Positions 17,324-25,708 of a stretch of DNA of 64,000 bases are shown here, piece by piece (the stretch's first letter is position 1; every line of letters starts with the position of its first letter). This DNA is from Filimonas effusa. Its GTDB lineage: Bacteria; Bacteroidota; Bacteroidia; Chitinophagales; Chitinophagaceae. The position numbers and the translations under genes are program-made. The notes below the pieces were generated by a model. It did no database searches and was not told the origin of the DNA. It saw only the letters and a list, made by a program, of their open reading frames with translations. The stretch covers positions 1,488,001 through 1,552,000 of the forward strand of contig NZ_SDHZ01000002.1 of assembly GCF_004118675.1 (NCBI RefSeq), written 5' to 3'.

Positions 17324-18838
17324 TTAAATCCTGCCCATCATGGTCAGAATCTCTTCTACGTAGGTTCGGGTATTGCTTAAACGGGGGACCTTATGTTGTC
17401 CGCCCAGTTTACCTTTTGATTTCAGCCATTGGCCAAAGGTTCCCGGGGGTAACATATGTATGCGGGGTGGGCCGAGGGCGATGCTTTTATGCCTTTTGGC
17501 TTCGTAGTCGCTGTTTATTGATTTAAGCGCTTCATCGAGTTCGTGGGTGAACTTATCGAGATCACCGGGTTGTTTTTCGAATTCAATGAGCCATTCGTGG
17601 GCGCCGTTGCTGTTTTCGCTGAAGTACACCGGAGCGGCGGTATAGTCGGAGACGACAGATCCGGTGGCTTCGCATGCGGCGGCGAGGGCTTTATCGGCAT
17701 TATCGACGATCACTTCTTCGCCAAAGGCATTCATAAAATGTTTGATGCGTCCGCTTACTTTAACGCGGAACGGGAACAGCGTAGTGAACTGGATGGTATC
17801 GCCGAGCAGGTAACGCCAGAGGCCTCCGTTGGTGGAGATGACGAGGGCGTAGTTTTTCCCTATTTCTACTTCTTTAAGTCCTATTGTTTGCGGGTTGTCT
17901 TTTCCGTATTCCTCTACGGGCATGAACTCGTAGAAGATGCCATGCTGGAGGAAGAGCAGCATACCCTCCTGGGTAGGGTCGTCCTGCGCGGCGAAGAAGC
18001 CTTCGCTGGCGTTATAGGTTTCGAGATAGTTGATATCGGCGCCTATGAGTTTTTTGAACTGTTCTTTATAGGGAGTGAAGGAAACACCGCCGTGCATATA
18101 GAGTTCGAGGTGTGGCCAAACTTCTTTTAATGTGGATTTTCCTGTTATTTCGAGGATCCTTTTGATAAGGATGAGCGTCCAGGTGGGGACTCCTGAAAGG
18201 GAGCTTACATTTTCGTGGATGGTGCTTTGCGCGAGTTTTTCGATCTTGGTTTCCCATTCATCGAGGAGGGCGATGCTTAGTTCCGGCGTACGCAGCCACT
18301 GGCCCCAGAAAGGGGTGTTCTGCAATAATACGGCGCTAAGGTCGCCGTAGCTGATGTCTTCGTTCAGCTGGTTTATCTGGTGGCTTCCTCCTACTACGAG
18401 GCCTTTGCCGGTGAGGAGGTCGCTATCGGGATAGAAATTATAGTAGATGGTCAAGACGTCTTTTGCTGCCTGGTAGTGGCAGTCTTCGAGACTTTCTTCG
18501 GTGATGGGGATGAACTTGCTTTTATCGCTGGTGGTGCCGCTGCTTTTGGCGAACCAGTAAACGGGTGTATTCCAGAGCAGGTTTTCTTCGCCATTCATGA
18601 GCCTTTCGATATAGGGCTTCAATGTATCGTATTCCTGGATGGGAACCGTTTGTTTGAAGGTTCGGATGTTAAACAGTTCATTAAAACCGTGTACCCTGCC
18701 GAATTCAGTGTACTGTCCGTGTGTTACAAGATCCTGCAACACTTCTCGCTGGGCTTCGACGGGGTTTTGTACCCATTGTTCTATATGCCAATAGCGTAGG
18801 CGAGCTAATCGTGATATAGCGGGGCTTAATAGTTTCAT
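17324..18838 (-). CDS. GH3 auxin-responsive promoter family protein (acyl-acid amido synthetase fold)
   Basis: 504-residue protein of the GH3 family, a branch of the ANL adenylating superfamily. In plants it couples acyl acids such as auxin or jasmonate to amino acids; the substrate of the bacterial members is unknown. Recognisable are the N-terminal TVPIQEYDTLKPYIERLM, the ATP-binding FAKSSGTTSDKSKFIP at about 94-109, YLETYNASEGFFAAQ at about 290, and WRYLLGDTIQFT at about 340. It follows lptB by 53 bases on the same strand and precedes fabG, so an envelope or lipid-related role is possible but unproven. Full length, with no sign of decay. Confidence 0.9.
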   Translation of the reverse strand: MKLLSPAISRLARLRYWHIEQWVQNPVEAQREVLQDLVTHGQYTEFGRVHGFNELFNIRTFKQTVPIQEYDTLKPYIERLMNGEENLLWNTPVYWFAKSSGTTSDKSKFIPITEESLEDCHYQAAKDVLTIYYNFYPDSDLLTGKGLVVGGSHQINQLNEDISYGDLSAVLLQNTPFWGQWLRTPELSIALLDEWETKIEKLAQSTIHENVSSLSGVPTWTLILIKRILEITGKSTLKEVWPHLELYMHGGVSFTPYKEQFKKLIGADINYLETYNASEGFFAAQDDPTQEGMLLFLQHGIFYEFMPVEEYGKDNPQTIGLKEVEIGKNYALVISTNGGLWRYLLGDTIQFTTLFPFRVKVSGRIKHFMNAFGEEVIVDNADKALAAACEATGSVVSDYTAAPVYFSENSNGAHEWLIEFEKQPGDLDKFTHELDEALKSINSDYEAKRHKSIALGPPRIHMLPPGTFGQWLKSKGKLGGQHKVPRLSNTRTYVEEILTMMGRI

Positions 18839-18891
18839 GCCAAGGTCAGCAAAATAGTGAATGAAAATGGAACAGGGCCAAGAAATTTCCT

Positions 18892-19683
18892 TTATTCTGT
18901 GGTTTCGGGGCGATTGACAAAGCCCGTTTTCGCCATATCGATGATCCAGTCTTTCCGGCGGAGTTCGAAATTAGTACCCAAGTAAAGCCGGCGTACCTGT
19001 TCATTATCTGCGAGTTCTTCTGCGGTACCGTGTCTGAAGATTTCGCCATCGATAAGTAAATAGGCGCGGTCGCAGATAGAGAGCGTTTCATTTACGTTGT
19101 GGTCGGTGATGAGGATGCCGATGTTCTTGTATTTCAGGCGGGCTACCACCATCTGGATATCTTCTACGGCGATGGGGTCGACGCCGGCAAAGGGTTCATC
19201 GAGCAGGATAAACTTTGGGTCAACAGCGAGGGCCCTGGCAATTTCGGTACGTCGTCTTTCGCCACCGCTGAGGCTATCGCCGTTGTTTTTGCGAACGTGG
19301 TGGAGGTTAAATTCATCCAGTAACGCTTCGAGTTTCAGCTGGCGTTCTTTTTTTGTGAGTTTGGTCATTTCCAACACAGCCATCACGTTGTTTTCGACGC
19401 TCAGCTTACGGAAAACGGAGGCTTCCTGGGGCAGGTAGCCGATTCCCATCTGGGCGCGTTTGTACATAGGGAGTTTTGTGATGTCGGTATCGTTTAGGAA
19501 AACAGTTCCTTCATCGGGTTTTATGAGTCCTACCACCATATAGAAAGTGGTTGTTTTACCGGCTCCATTGGGACCAAGTAAACCAACGATCTCGCCCTGC
19601 TTCACTTCTACTGACACTTTTTTCACCACGGTTCTGCTGCCGTAGGTTTTTACCAGCTGATTGGTATGTATGGTTAAGTTCAC
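18892..19683 (-). CDS. lptB: LPS export ABC transporter ATP-binding protein
   Basis: Cytoplasmic ATPase of the LptBFG machine that extracts lipopolysaccharide from the inner membrane. Walker A GPNGAGKT is near residues 38-45, the Q-loop is in [10 protein letters not shown], the signature is SLSGGERRR, Walker B is [13 protein letters not shown], and the switch is ILITDHNV. The motif [15 protein letters not shown] is LptB-like. GTG at 19683 was chosen because LptB proteins start close to the first strand; a TTG at 19701 would add six residues. A C-terminal extension ([19 protein letters not shown]) follows the usual end. It is divergent from metF and heads the lptB-GH3-fabG group. lptF/lptG are not nearby. 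Confidence 0.93.
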   Translation of the reverse strand: MNLTIHTNQLVKTYGSRTVVKKVSVEVKQGEIVGLLGPNGAGKTTTFYMVVGLIKPDEGTVFLNDTDITKLPMYKRAQMGIGYLPQEASVFRKLSVENNVMAVLEMTKLTKKERQLKLEALLDEFNLHHVRKNNGDSLSGGERRRTEIARALAVDPKFILLDEPFAGVDPIAVEDIQMVVARLKYKNIGILITDHNVNETLSICDRAYLLIDGEIFRHGTAEELADNEQVRRLYLGTNFELRRKDWIIDMAKTGFVNRPETTE

Positions 19684-19858
19684 TCTTACGCGTTTGGGCA
19701 AAAGTACAGAATAGATGGTAGATGGCGGATGAGAGATGGTTGAAGGATTGTTAAGGGTGCGGGAGACGGGAGAGGATAGTATATGGGAGGGAGCGTATTA
19801 AGGGGAACGGGGGAGAATTGAGGGGGGTGATGTATATTGCACCAATTTTTCAAAGACA

Positions 19859-20812
19859 ATGAAGATCACAGCGCATTTAGCCAAGGCTACGGATACCCTG
19901 CTTTCGTTTGAAGTATTACCACCTTTAAAAGGAAAGAGCATTAGTTCTATCTATGACCACCTGGACCCTTTGATGGAGTTTAAACCTTCGTGGGTGAATG
20001 TTACCTATCACAGGAGTGAGAGTATGTTCAAGAAGAAAACAGACGGCACTTTTGAAAAGGTGGAAGTAAGGAAGCGTCCGGGTACGGTGGGTATTTGTGC
20101 TGCTATCATGAACCATTATAAGGTAGATGCGGTTCCGCATATCATTTGCGGTGGTTTCAATATGCGCGAGACAGAGGATGCGCTGATTGATCTGAACTTC
20201 CTGGGTGTTCATAATGTTCTTGCATTGAGAGGTGACGCTCCTAAAAACGAAGCTTCTTTCGATGCTGAGCCGGGAGGTCACAATTATGCAATAGACCTGC
20301 TGAAACAGATCACCAACCTTAATGCCGGTATTTACCTTGATGAAGATATTCTGAATGGCGGCAAAACCGATTTTTGCATAGGCGTTGCCGGCTATCCCGA
20401 GAAACATTTTGAAGCTCCTAATCCTGAGATTGACTTACGCTACCTGAAGGAAAAGGTTGATGCGGGCGCTCATTATATTATGACGCAGATGTTCTTCGAC
20501 AACCAGAAATTCTTTGCCTTTGTAGACGCCTGCCGTAAAGCGGGGATCAATGTACCTATTATTCCAGGGTTAAAACCACTGACCAGCAAGAAACAACTGT
20601 CTGTATTACCACGTGTTTTCCATGTAGATATACCCAGTACACTTTCGAATGATATCATGAAATGTAAGAGTGATGCGGAGTGTGAGCAGGTGGGTACGGA
20701 ATGGCTTATAGAACAAAGCAAGGAGTTGCGGAAGTTTGGCGTACCTGTACTGCATTATTATACGCTTGGTAAGCCAAAGGTTATCAGGAATGTAGTGGAG
20801 CAGGTATTTTAG
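19859..20812 (+). CDS. metF: 5,10-methylenetetrahydrofolate reductase
   Basis: FAD enzyme that makes 5-methyltetrahydrofolate for methionine synthesis. Family features are LSFEVLPPLKGKS near the start with the catalytic-type Glu, VNVTYHRSE, the FAD-binding LALRGDAPKNE, FCIGVAGYPEKH, and ITQMFFDNQKFFAFVDACRKAG (seen here as IMTQMFFDN). Length 317 is close to bacterial MetF. It is transcribed alone and closed by a strong bidirectional terminator. The 170-base divergent region with lptB is purine-rich; TATATTGC at about 19833 partly matches the TAnnTTTG element. Confidence 0.96.
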   Translation: MKITAHLAKATDTLLSFEVLPPLKGKSISSIYDHLDPLMEFKPSWVNVTYHRSESMFKKKTDGTFEKVEVRKRPGTVGICAAIMNHYKVDAVPHIICGGFNMRETEDALIDLNFLGVHNVLALRGDAPKNEASFDAEPGGHNYAIDLLKQITNLNAGIYLDEDILNGGKTDFCIGVAGYPEKHFEAPNPEIDLRYLKEKVDAGAHYIMTQMFFDNQKFFAFVDACRKAGINVPIIPGLKPLTSKKQLSVLPRVFHVDIPSTLSNDIMKCKSDAECEQVGTEWLIEQSKELRKFGVPVLHYYTLGKPKVIRNVVEQVF

Positions 20813-20838
20813 GTATGTTTGAGTGACCGCTTTTTGTA

Positions 20839-20880
20839 AAGCGGCTCCAAGACGGCTTTAAGGCGGCTTTAGTGCGGCTA
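20839..20880. repeat. Short imperfect tandem repeat downstream of metF
   Basis: Four imperfect copies of an about 10-base unit around CGGCT (GCGGCTCCAA, GACGGCTTTA, AGGCGGCTTT, AGTGCGGCTA) lie between the metF stop and its terminator. Confidence 0.5.
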
Positions 20881-20884
20881 TAAT

Positions 20885-20924
20885 AAAATTGGGGCTGACC
20901 AGCAGAATGGTCAGCCCCAATTTT
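20885..20924. terminator. Bidirectional terminator between metF and the thioredoxin-fold gene
   Basis: Perfect 17-bp stem AAAATTGGGGCTGACCA / TGGTCAGCCCCAATTTT with a 6-nt loop between convergent genes. Confidence 0.92.
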
Positions 20925-20943
20925 GTATAGAGATAGCTATTTC

Positions 20944-22416
20944 TTAGTTCTTCTTTGTGGTGGCTTTTAATTTTGCCTGCATGACTTCATCGAATTGTTC
21001 GATGGTGAGTTTCTTACCGATGATACGTTTGTCTTTATCGAGCAGGTACATGGTAGGCGTCTGGAAGACGTCGTAGAGCTGGCGGAAGTTGGCGCGGTTG
21101 GCTTTGGCGTCGGCTTCACGATCGGCTTTGGGCTGGTAGGTATGTATCCATCCGGTGAGGTGATGGTCGCGGACATATTTTTTCCATTCGTCATTTACTT
21201 TTTCATCTACGTTAACGGCGTAGATCTTCACGCCTATTTTTTTCCATTTAGCCTGGTAAATAGAATCGATACGCGGCACCATTTCTTTACAATGGCCGCA
21301 GTTTGGGTCCCAGAATAACACGAAGGTAAAGGGAGCCTGCAGGGCATACATAGGGGCAGCCTTGCCGGTGGTATCGAGCAGGTCGAGTGCGGCGGCCGGC
21401 TCTCCTATCTGGTTGGCCATGAGGCTATATGCCCGGTTGAAGATGTATTCCTTTTGTTTGGCTGAAAGCCAGGTGGTATCGCCTTTGGAGTAATACTGGT
21501 TAAAGAGGAAGATAAATACCTTGTCGTGGCCCATTATTTCGGGGTTGATGTATTTATCGGTGAAACGGCCGAGCAGGTATTTGAACATATCCTGTCCGCC
21601 GCGTGCAGAGAGCAGCAGGTAATTCACTTCTTCGATAAGCGTATCGGCATCGGGGATCACGTAGTTTCTAAAATATTCTTCGAGTTTGCTATCGAAGAAG
21701 GGGGTGCGCAGCAGGCGATCGTCGTGAAGCGGCACATTGTCCCAGTAATGTTCTTTTACATACCTGGCGGGGAAAAGCGAATCTTTGTTTCCGTTCGCCA
21801 TCGTTGGCATTGGCGGGGGCTCGGGAGATTTCAGAGATCTGAAAAACAGGGTAAGCATGCTTTCGGGGTATTTTTCCACCACGGTATCCCTGTAATCGTT
21901 GAGTTCTTTATTTGCCTGGATGAGTTGCGTGCGCAGGAGTGCGGCCTGTGCTGTATCGGTAGTTTGTTTCAGTTGTGCCTGCAAGGCGCTGAGATGGGGT
22001 CCTTTTTCTGACAGGAAGGCTGTATACCGCTGGTAGAGTGCATTTTCGGAAGAGCCGGAGATCTCGAGTTTATCGGGATGAAGTGTATCGGTTTTCAGGG
22101 AAAAATGCTGCGGGGCATCCATGAGGAATTCGGAGAGGAGGGTTTTGTTGGGCGATACCAGGAAATAGATACCACCGGGTAATTTCGATTTCCCTTTAAA
22201 AACGGCTTTGCTGTTTTCGTTGACCCAGGCGGAGTCGACCAGGTTTTTAAATTTACCATAATAGCATCCCATATACACCCAGCAGTTTTTAAGCGGGGTA
22301 ATAGTTAAGGGAATGTTATAGCCTGCGTTGGAAGCGGGGTTGGTATTCTTTTGAGCCTGGACGTTTAAGGAGGAAATTGCTGTGCAAAAGGCCAGTATTA
22401 CCGTGAGAACGCGCAT
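20944..22416 (-). CDS. Exported thioredoxin-fold protein with DUF4369/DUF5106-like N-terminus
   Basis: 490-residue periplasmic or surface thiol protein. The signal peptide MRVLTVILAFCTAISSLNVQAQ is cleaved at AQ. Residues about 30-120 form a beta-rich domain (KSKLPGGIYFLVSPNKTLLSEFLMD) like the DUF4369 domain that precedes TlpA modules. A helical middle part resembles DUF5106 (FFDSKLEEYFRNYVIPDADTLIEEVNYLL). The last 130 residues are a TlpA/ResA-like thioredoxin fold with active site FWDPNCGHC and the cis-Pro region QTPTMYLLDKD. Likely a disulfide reductase or isomerase. It stands alone, convergent with metF and divergent from rlmD, with 60 bases between that start and the rlmD start. Confidence 0.87.
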   Translation of the reverse strand: MRVLTVILAFCTAISSLNVQAQKNTNPASNAGYNIPLTITPLKNCWVYMGCYYGKFKNLVDSAWVNENSKAVFKGKSKLPGGIYFLVSPNKTLLSEFLMDAPQHFSLKTDTLHPDKLEISGSSENALYQRYTAFLSEKGPHLSALQAQLKQTTDTAQAALLRTQLIQANKELNDYRDTVVEKYPESMLTLFFRSLKSPEPPPMPTMANGNKDSLFPARYVKEHYWDNVPLHDDRLLRTPFFDSKLEEYFRNYVIPDADTLIEEVNYLLLSARGGQDMFKYLLGRFTDKYINPEIMGHDKVFIFLFNQYYSKGDTTWLSAKQKEYIFNRAYSLMANQIGEPAAALDLLDTTGKAAPMYALQAPFTFVLFWDPNCGHCKEMVPRIDSIYQAKWKKIGVKIYAVNVDEKVNDEWKKYVRDHHLTGWIHTYQPKADREADAKANRANFRQLYDVFQTPTMYLLDKDKRIIGKKLTIEQFDEVMQAKLKATTKKN

Positions 22417-22464
22417 GTTACTTTCAATTGAGGTGTAAATTTATTGGAAATCGGGTATCCCTCC

Positions 22465-22472
22465 TACCTTTG
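22465..22472 (+). promoter_or_regulatory. Bacteroidota -7 element directly before rlmD
   Basis: TACCTTTG (TAnnTTTG) with TTG at 22444-22446 upstream. The expected transcription start falls on or next to the proposed GTG start codon, which suggests a very short or absent leader. Confidence 0.5.
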
Positions 22473-22476
22473 CGGC

Positions 22477-23913
22477 GTGAGAAGTAAAAAGAAAAACGTA
22501 ATACTGGAGGATATCCTGATAGAGGATTATGCTGCGGAAGGCAGGTCACTTTCGCGTGTTGACGGGAAGGTAGTATTCATAGAGAATGCAGTTCCCGGCG
22601 ATGTAGCAGACATACAGCTAACCAAGAACAAAAAGGACTGGGCTGAAGGCAAGGCGGTGAAGATAAAATCGTATTCGGCAGACAGGGTAGCGCCATTTTG
22701 TGAGCATTTTGGTGTTTGTGGCGGTTGCCAGTGGCAGATGCTGCCTTATGAGCGCCAGTTATTTTACAAGCAAAAACAGGTATCGGACAACCTGGAGCGG
22801 ATAGCGAAAGTGCCTTTACCTCCGCTAATGCCTATTGCAGGTTGCAGTGTAACCAGGGGTTATCGCAATAAGATGGAGTACACGTTTGCCACCAAACGTT
22901 ATGTTCCTGATGAGGAGTTTCGTGAATGGCGCCGCCAGCAGGCATTAGGCAATGATTATGATGTTAACAAGGGTGGTGCCGGCGGTTTTCATGTGAAGGG
23001 CATGTTTGACAAGGTAGTGGAAATCAATACCTGTCATTTGCAGGAAGAGCCTACGAATAAGATACGCAATACCATTACAGACTATGCCAGGGAAAAAGGC
23101 CTGCCTTTTTACGATATAAAGCAGCATACGGGCTGGATACGGACCATGCAGGTGCGTATGGCCACTACGGGCGAGCTGATGGTTAATCTTGTTCTTGGCT
23201 ATGAGGATGCTGATGAAAGAAAGGCTTTACTGGATCACCTGCTGGCAAAGTTTCCTGAGATAACCACTTTGCTTTACACGATAAACACCAAGCGGAACGA
23301 CAGTTTGTTTGATCTTTATCCCGAGGTTTACCATGGAAAGGGTTATATAGTGGAGCAGCTGGAGGATTTCAGGTTTAAGATAGGTCCGAAGTCGTTTTTC
23401 CAGACCAATAGCCGCCAGGCGGAGAAATTATACCAGGTAACGCGTGAATTTGCCGAGCTGGACGGATCGCAGGTGGTATATGATCTCTATTGCGGCACGG
23501 GGAGTATTGGTATCTTTGTAAGCAAGGCAGCGAAAAAAATTGTAGGTGTAGAGGTAGTGGCCGAGGCTATCGAAGATGCAAAGGAGAATGCTGAGATGAA
23601 CGGATTATCGCATGCCTCTTTTTTTGCGGGTGATGTTATAGACATCTGCGATGACGCATTTTTTGCTGCACATGGCCGTCCGGATGTGGTGATCACCGAT
23701 CCTCCGCGCGCAGGCATGCATGAAAAGCTGGTAAACAAGTTGCTTGAAATAGCGGCGCCAACAGTTGTTTATGTAAGTTGTAACCCGGCGACCCAGGCGA
23801 GAGATCTACAGTTGCTCGGCGAAAAGTACACAGTAGAGAAAATACAGCCTGTTGACATGTTTCCCCATACACTGCATATTGAGAATGTGGTGCAATTGAA
23901 ATTAAAACCTTAA
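22477..23913 (+). CDS. rlmD: 23S rRNA (uracil-C5)-methyltransferase, RlmD/TrmA family
   Basis: SAM-dependent RNA uracil-5 methyltransferase. An N-terminal TRAM-like domain (residues about 5-65) is followed by the iron-sulfur cysteine cluster PFCEHFGVCGGCQWQ. The SAM site VYDLYCGTGSIGIF lies at about 340, with ITDPPRAG near 405 and the catalytic Cys in VYVSCNPATQARDL. GTG at 22477 was chosen: it opens the basic RSKKKNVILEDILIEDY typical of the family, while the ATG at 22444 lies upstream of a promoter-like element. Length is 478 residues. Assignment to RlmD (U1939) rather than RlmCD/TrmA rests on the cluster and length and is likely, not certain. The rhomboid genes follow after 23 bases. Confidence 0.88.
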   Translation: MRSKKKNVILEDILIEDYAAEGRSLSRVDGKVVFIENAVPGDVADIQLTKNKKDWAEGKAVKIKSYSADRVAPFCEHFGVCGGCQWQMLPYERQLFYKQKQVSDNLERIAKVPLPPLMPIAGCSVTRGYRNKMEYTFATKRYVPDEEFREWRRQQALGNDYDVNKGGAGGFHVKGMFDKVVEINTCHLQEEPTNKIRNTITDYAREKGLPFYDIKQHTGWIRTMQVRMATTGELMVNLVLGYEDADERKALLDHLLAKFPEITTLLYTINTKRNDSLFDLYPEVYHGKGYIVEQLEDFRFKIGPKSFFQTNSRQAEKLYQVTREFAELDGSQVVYDLYCGTGSIGIFVSKAAKKIVGVEVVAEAIEDAKENAEMNGLSHASFFAGDVIDICDDAFFAAHGRPDVVITDPPRAGMHEKLVNKLLEIAAPTVVYVSCNPATQARDLQLLGEKYTVEKIQPVDMFPHTLHIENVVQLKLKP

Positions 23914-23936
23914 GAAAAAACCGACTATTAGCTATT

Positions 23937-24683
23937 ATGACAGAGATAAGACCCGGCAGGTTTGAGATACTACCCACCGTTATAAAGAACCTGTTGATCA
24001 TTAATGTATTGGTATTCATTGCCCAGCTATCGGCTGAGGCGAAAGGGCTTATTCCCAGTGATACTTTTGCTTTACATACCTGGCAGAGCCCTTATTTCAA
24101 GCCCTGGCAGTTTGTTACGCATATGTTCATGCATGGCAGCTGGGGGCATTTGTTTTCGAACATGTTTGTTTTGTGGATGTTTGGTTCTTTACTTGAAAAC
24201 CTGTGGGGGCCCAAACGATTCCTTCTTTTTTATATGGCGTGCGGCTTAGGGGCTGCTTTTTGTCATATGGTAGCCTTGTATATAGAAACCAACCATTTAC
24301 TTGCCGAGCTGTATGCGCTTGGGAATAACTATGATAATGATACTATTGCGTTTGTGCAGGAGTATGGCCGCGGGCGGGTACATTTACCCGATGAGATACT
24401 GGCGATGCAGTACAGACAGGCTACCCTGGGAGCGTCCGGCGCCGTGATGGGTTGTCTGGCAGCTTTCGGTTATTTGTTTCCCAATACAGAAATCTATCTT
24501 TATTTCTTTATTCCAATTAAGGCAAAATGGTTTGTTATCCTGTACGCTGCGGGTGATTTTATTGCTGCCGTAGCGCATACTGCGGGAGACAATGTTGCTC
24601 ATATAGCGCATCTTGGTGGTGCGCTGGTAGGATTTATCTTGGTTTATTTCTGGAATAAAACGAACCGAAGAACTTTTTATTAG
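23937..24683 (+). CDS. Rhomboid-family intramembrane serine protease
   Basis: 248-residue polytopic protease that cuts transmembrane helices. The catalytic Ser167 is in GASGAVMG and His225 in HIAHLGGALVGF. The loop motif GSWGHLFSNMFVLWMFGSLLENLWG in the second helix, with its His and Asn, is also typical. Six hydrophobic segments are visible. A soluble insert of about 40 residues (HLLAELYALGNNYDNDTIAF) separates helices 3 and 4. It starts 23 bases after rlmD and is followed by a second rhomboid gene, so this pair and the two hydrolase genes after it look like one transcription unit. Natural substrate unknown. Confidence 0.95.
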   Translation: MTEIRPGRFEILPTVIKNLLIINVLVFIAQLSAEAKGLIPSDTFALHTWQSPYFKPWQFVTHMFMHGSWGHLFSNMFVLWMFGSLLENLWGPKRFLLFYMACGLGAAFCHMVALYIETNHLLAELYALGNNYDNDTIAFVQEYGRGRVHLPDEILAMQYRQATLGASGAVMGCLAAFGYLFPNTEIYLYFFIPIKAKWFVILYAAGDFIAAVAHTAGDNVAHIAHLGGALVGFILVYFWNKTNRRTFY

Positions 24684-24757
24684 AGCAGACGGACTCTTAA
24701 CCTTGATTAACACCGTTCACGCACGGTTTTTGCCATTCGATTTGTAATTTGTGCACT

Positions 24758-25687
24758 ATGGGAGTATTGGAGCAAAACAAAAAAAGCCGCCTGTTACTGG
24801 GGCAGGATAACAATGTGCTGACGTGGCTGTTAATTGTTAATGCCGTAGCGTTTGTTATTGTAAGTTTTATAAAGGTTATTTACCAGACAGATGAAACTGT
24901 TCCGGCGGACAGGTTTTATGTGGAGATCCTGAACTGGTTAACCCTGCCTGCCGATGCGGGGACGTTATTATCACGGCCATGGACTATACTCACCCATATG
25001 TTTGTTCAGGCAGATCTGCTTAGTTTACTGGGCAGTTTGTTGTGGTTATGGGCTTTTGGTTATATTCTCCAGGATCTGGCCGGAAGTCAGAAACTGGTTC
25101 CGCTTTATTTATATGGCGGGTTGGCAGGTGTCCTGTTTTTTGAGTTAGCAGTTAATCTTATTCCCATTCTTCATAATGGTGCCAAGACTCCGTTAGCAGG
25201 TTCTGGTGCTGCGTTAATGGCAATTGCAGTGGGCGCCACGACTTTTGCGCCCAAATACCGTTTGTTTACGGCGTTAAACGGGGGTATTCCGTTGTGGGTA
25301 TTGCTGATCGTATTTGCAGCGGTTGATTATGCAGGCATCTCGGTCAGCAATCCGGCGGTAGCCATTGCCCACCTGGGCGGGGCCTTAACCGGTTTCCTGT
25401 TTGTATACCAACTGAAACGCGGGCGTGATTATGGTATGTGGATGACGAAAAGCGTTCAGTGGATGGACAATGCTTTCAACCCCGATAAAAAGCGGGTGGC
25501 AACTCCTTCTTCACAGACACATTTTTATAAAGCAACACGTGTTCCTTTTCAAAAGACATCGCATATCACCCAGCAGCGGGTAGATGATCTGCTTGATAAG
25601 ATCAACCAGTTTGGTTATGCCCGGTTGACAGAGGAGGAGAAGGCTTTTTTAAAGCGTGCCAGTGAAGAGCAGGATACGCCCCATTAG
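24758..25687 (+). CDS. Second rhomboid-family protease with C-terminal cytoplasmic tail
   Basis: 309-residue rhomboid paralogue. ATG at 24758 is preferred over the TTG at 24749. Membrane helices carry the Ser in LAGSGAALMAIA and the His in AIAHLGGALTGFLFVYQ. The usual WxHLxxN loop is altered here: QADLLSLLGSLLWLWAFG shows no clear loop His or Asn. The region after the last helix (about 90 residues) contains RVDDLLDKINQFGYARLTEEEKAFLKRASE, a motif found at the tail of many Bacteroidota rhomboids. TGTAATTTG upstream resembles a promoter, so it could also be transcribed alone. The catalytic dyad suggests activity, but the altered loop leaves some doubt. Confidence 0.9.
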   Translation: MGVLEQNKKSRLLLGQDNNVLTWLLIVNAVAFVIVSFIKVIYQTDETVPADRFYVEILNWLTLPADAGTLLSRPWTILTHMFVQADLLSLLGSLLWLWAFGYILQDLAGSQKLVPLYLYGGLAGVLFFELAVNLIPILHNGAKTPLAGSGAALMAIAVGATTFAPKYRLFTALNGGIPLWVLLIVFAAVDYAGISVSNPAVAIAHLGGALTGFLFVYQLKRGRDYGMWMTKSVQWMDNAFNPDKKRVATPSSQTHFYKATRVPFQKTSHITQQRVDDLLDKINQFGYARLTEEEKAFLKRASEEQDTPH

Positions 25688-25708
25688 CAAGTTCCCTAAA
25701 CCAACCGG

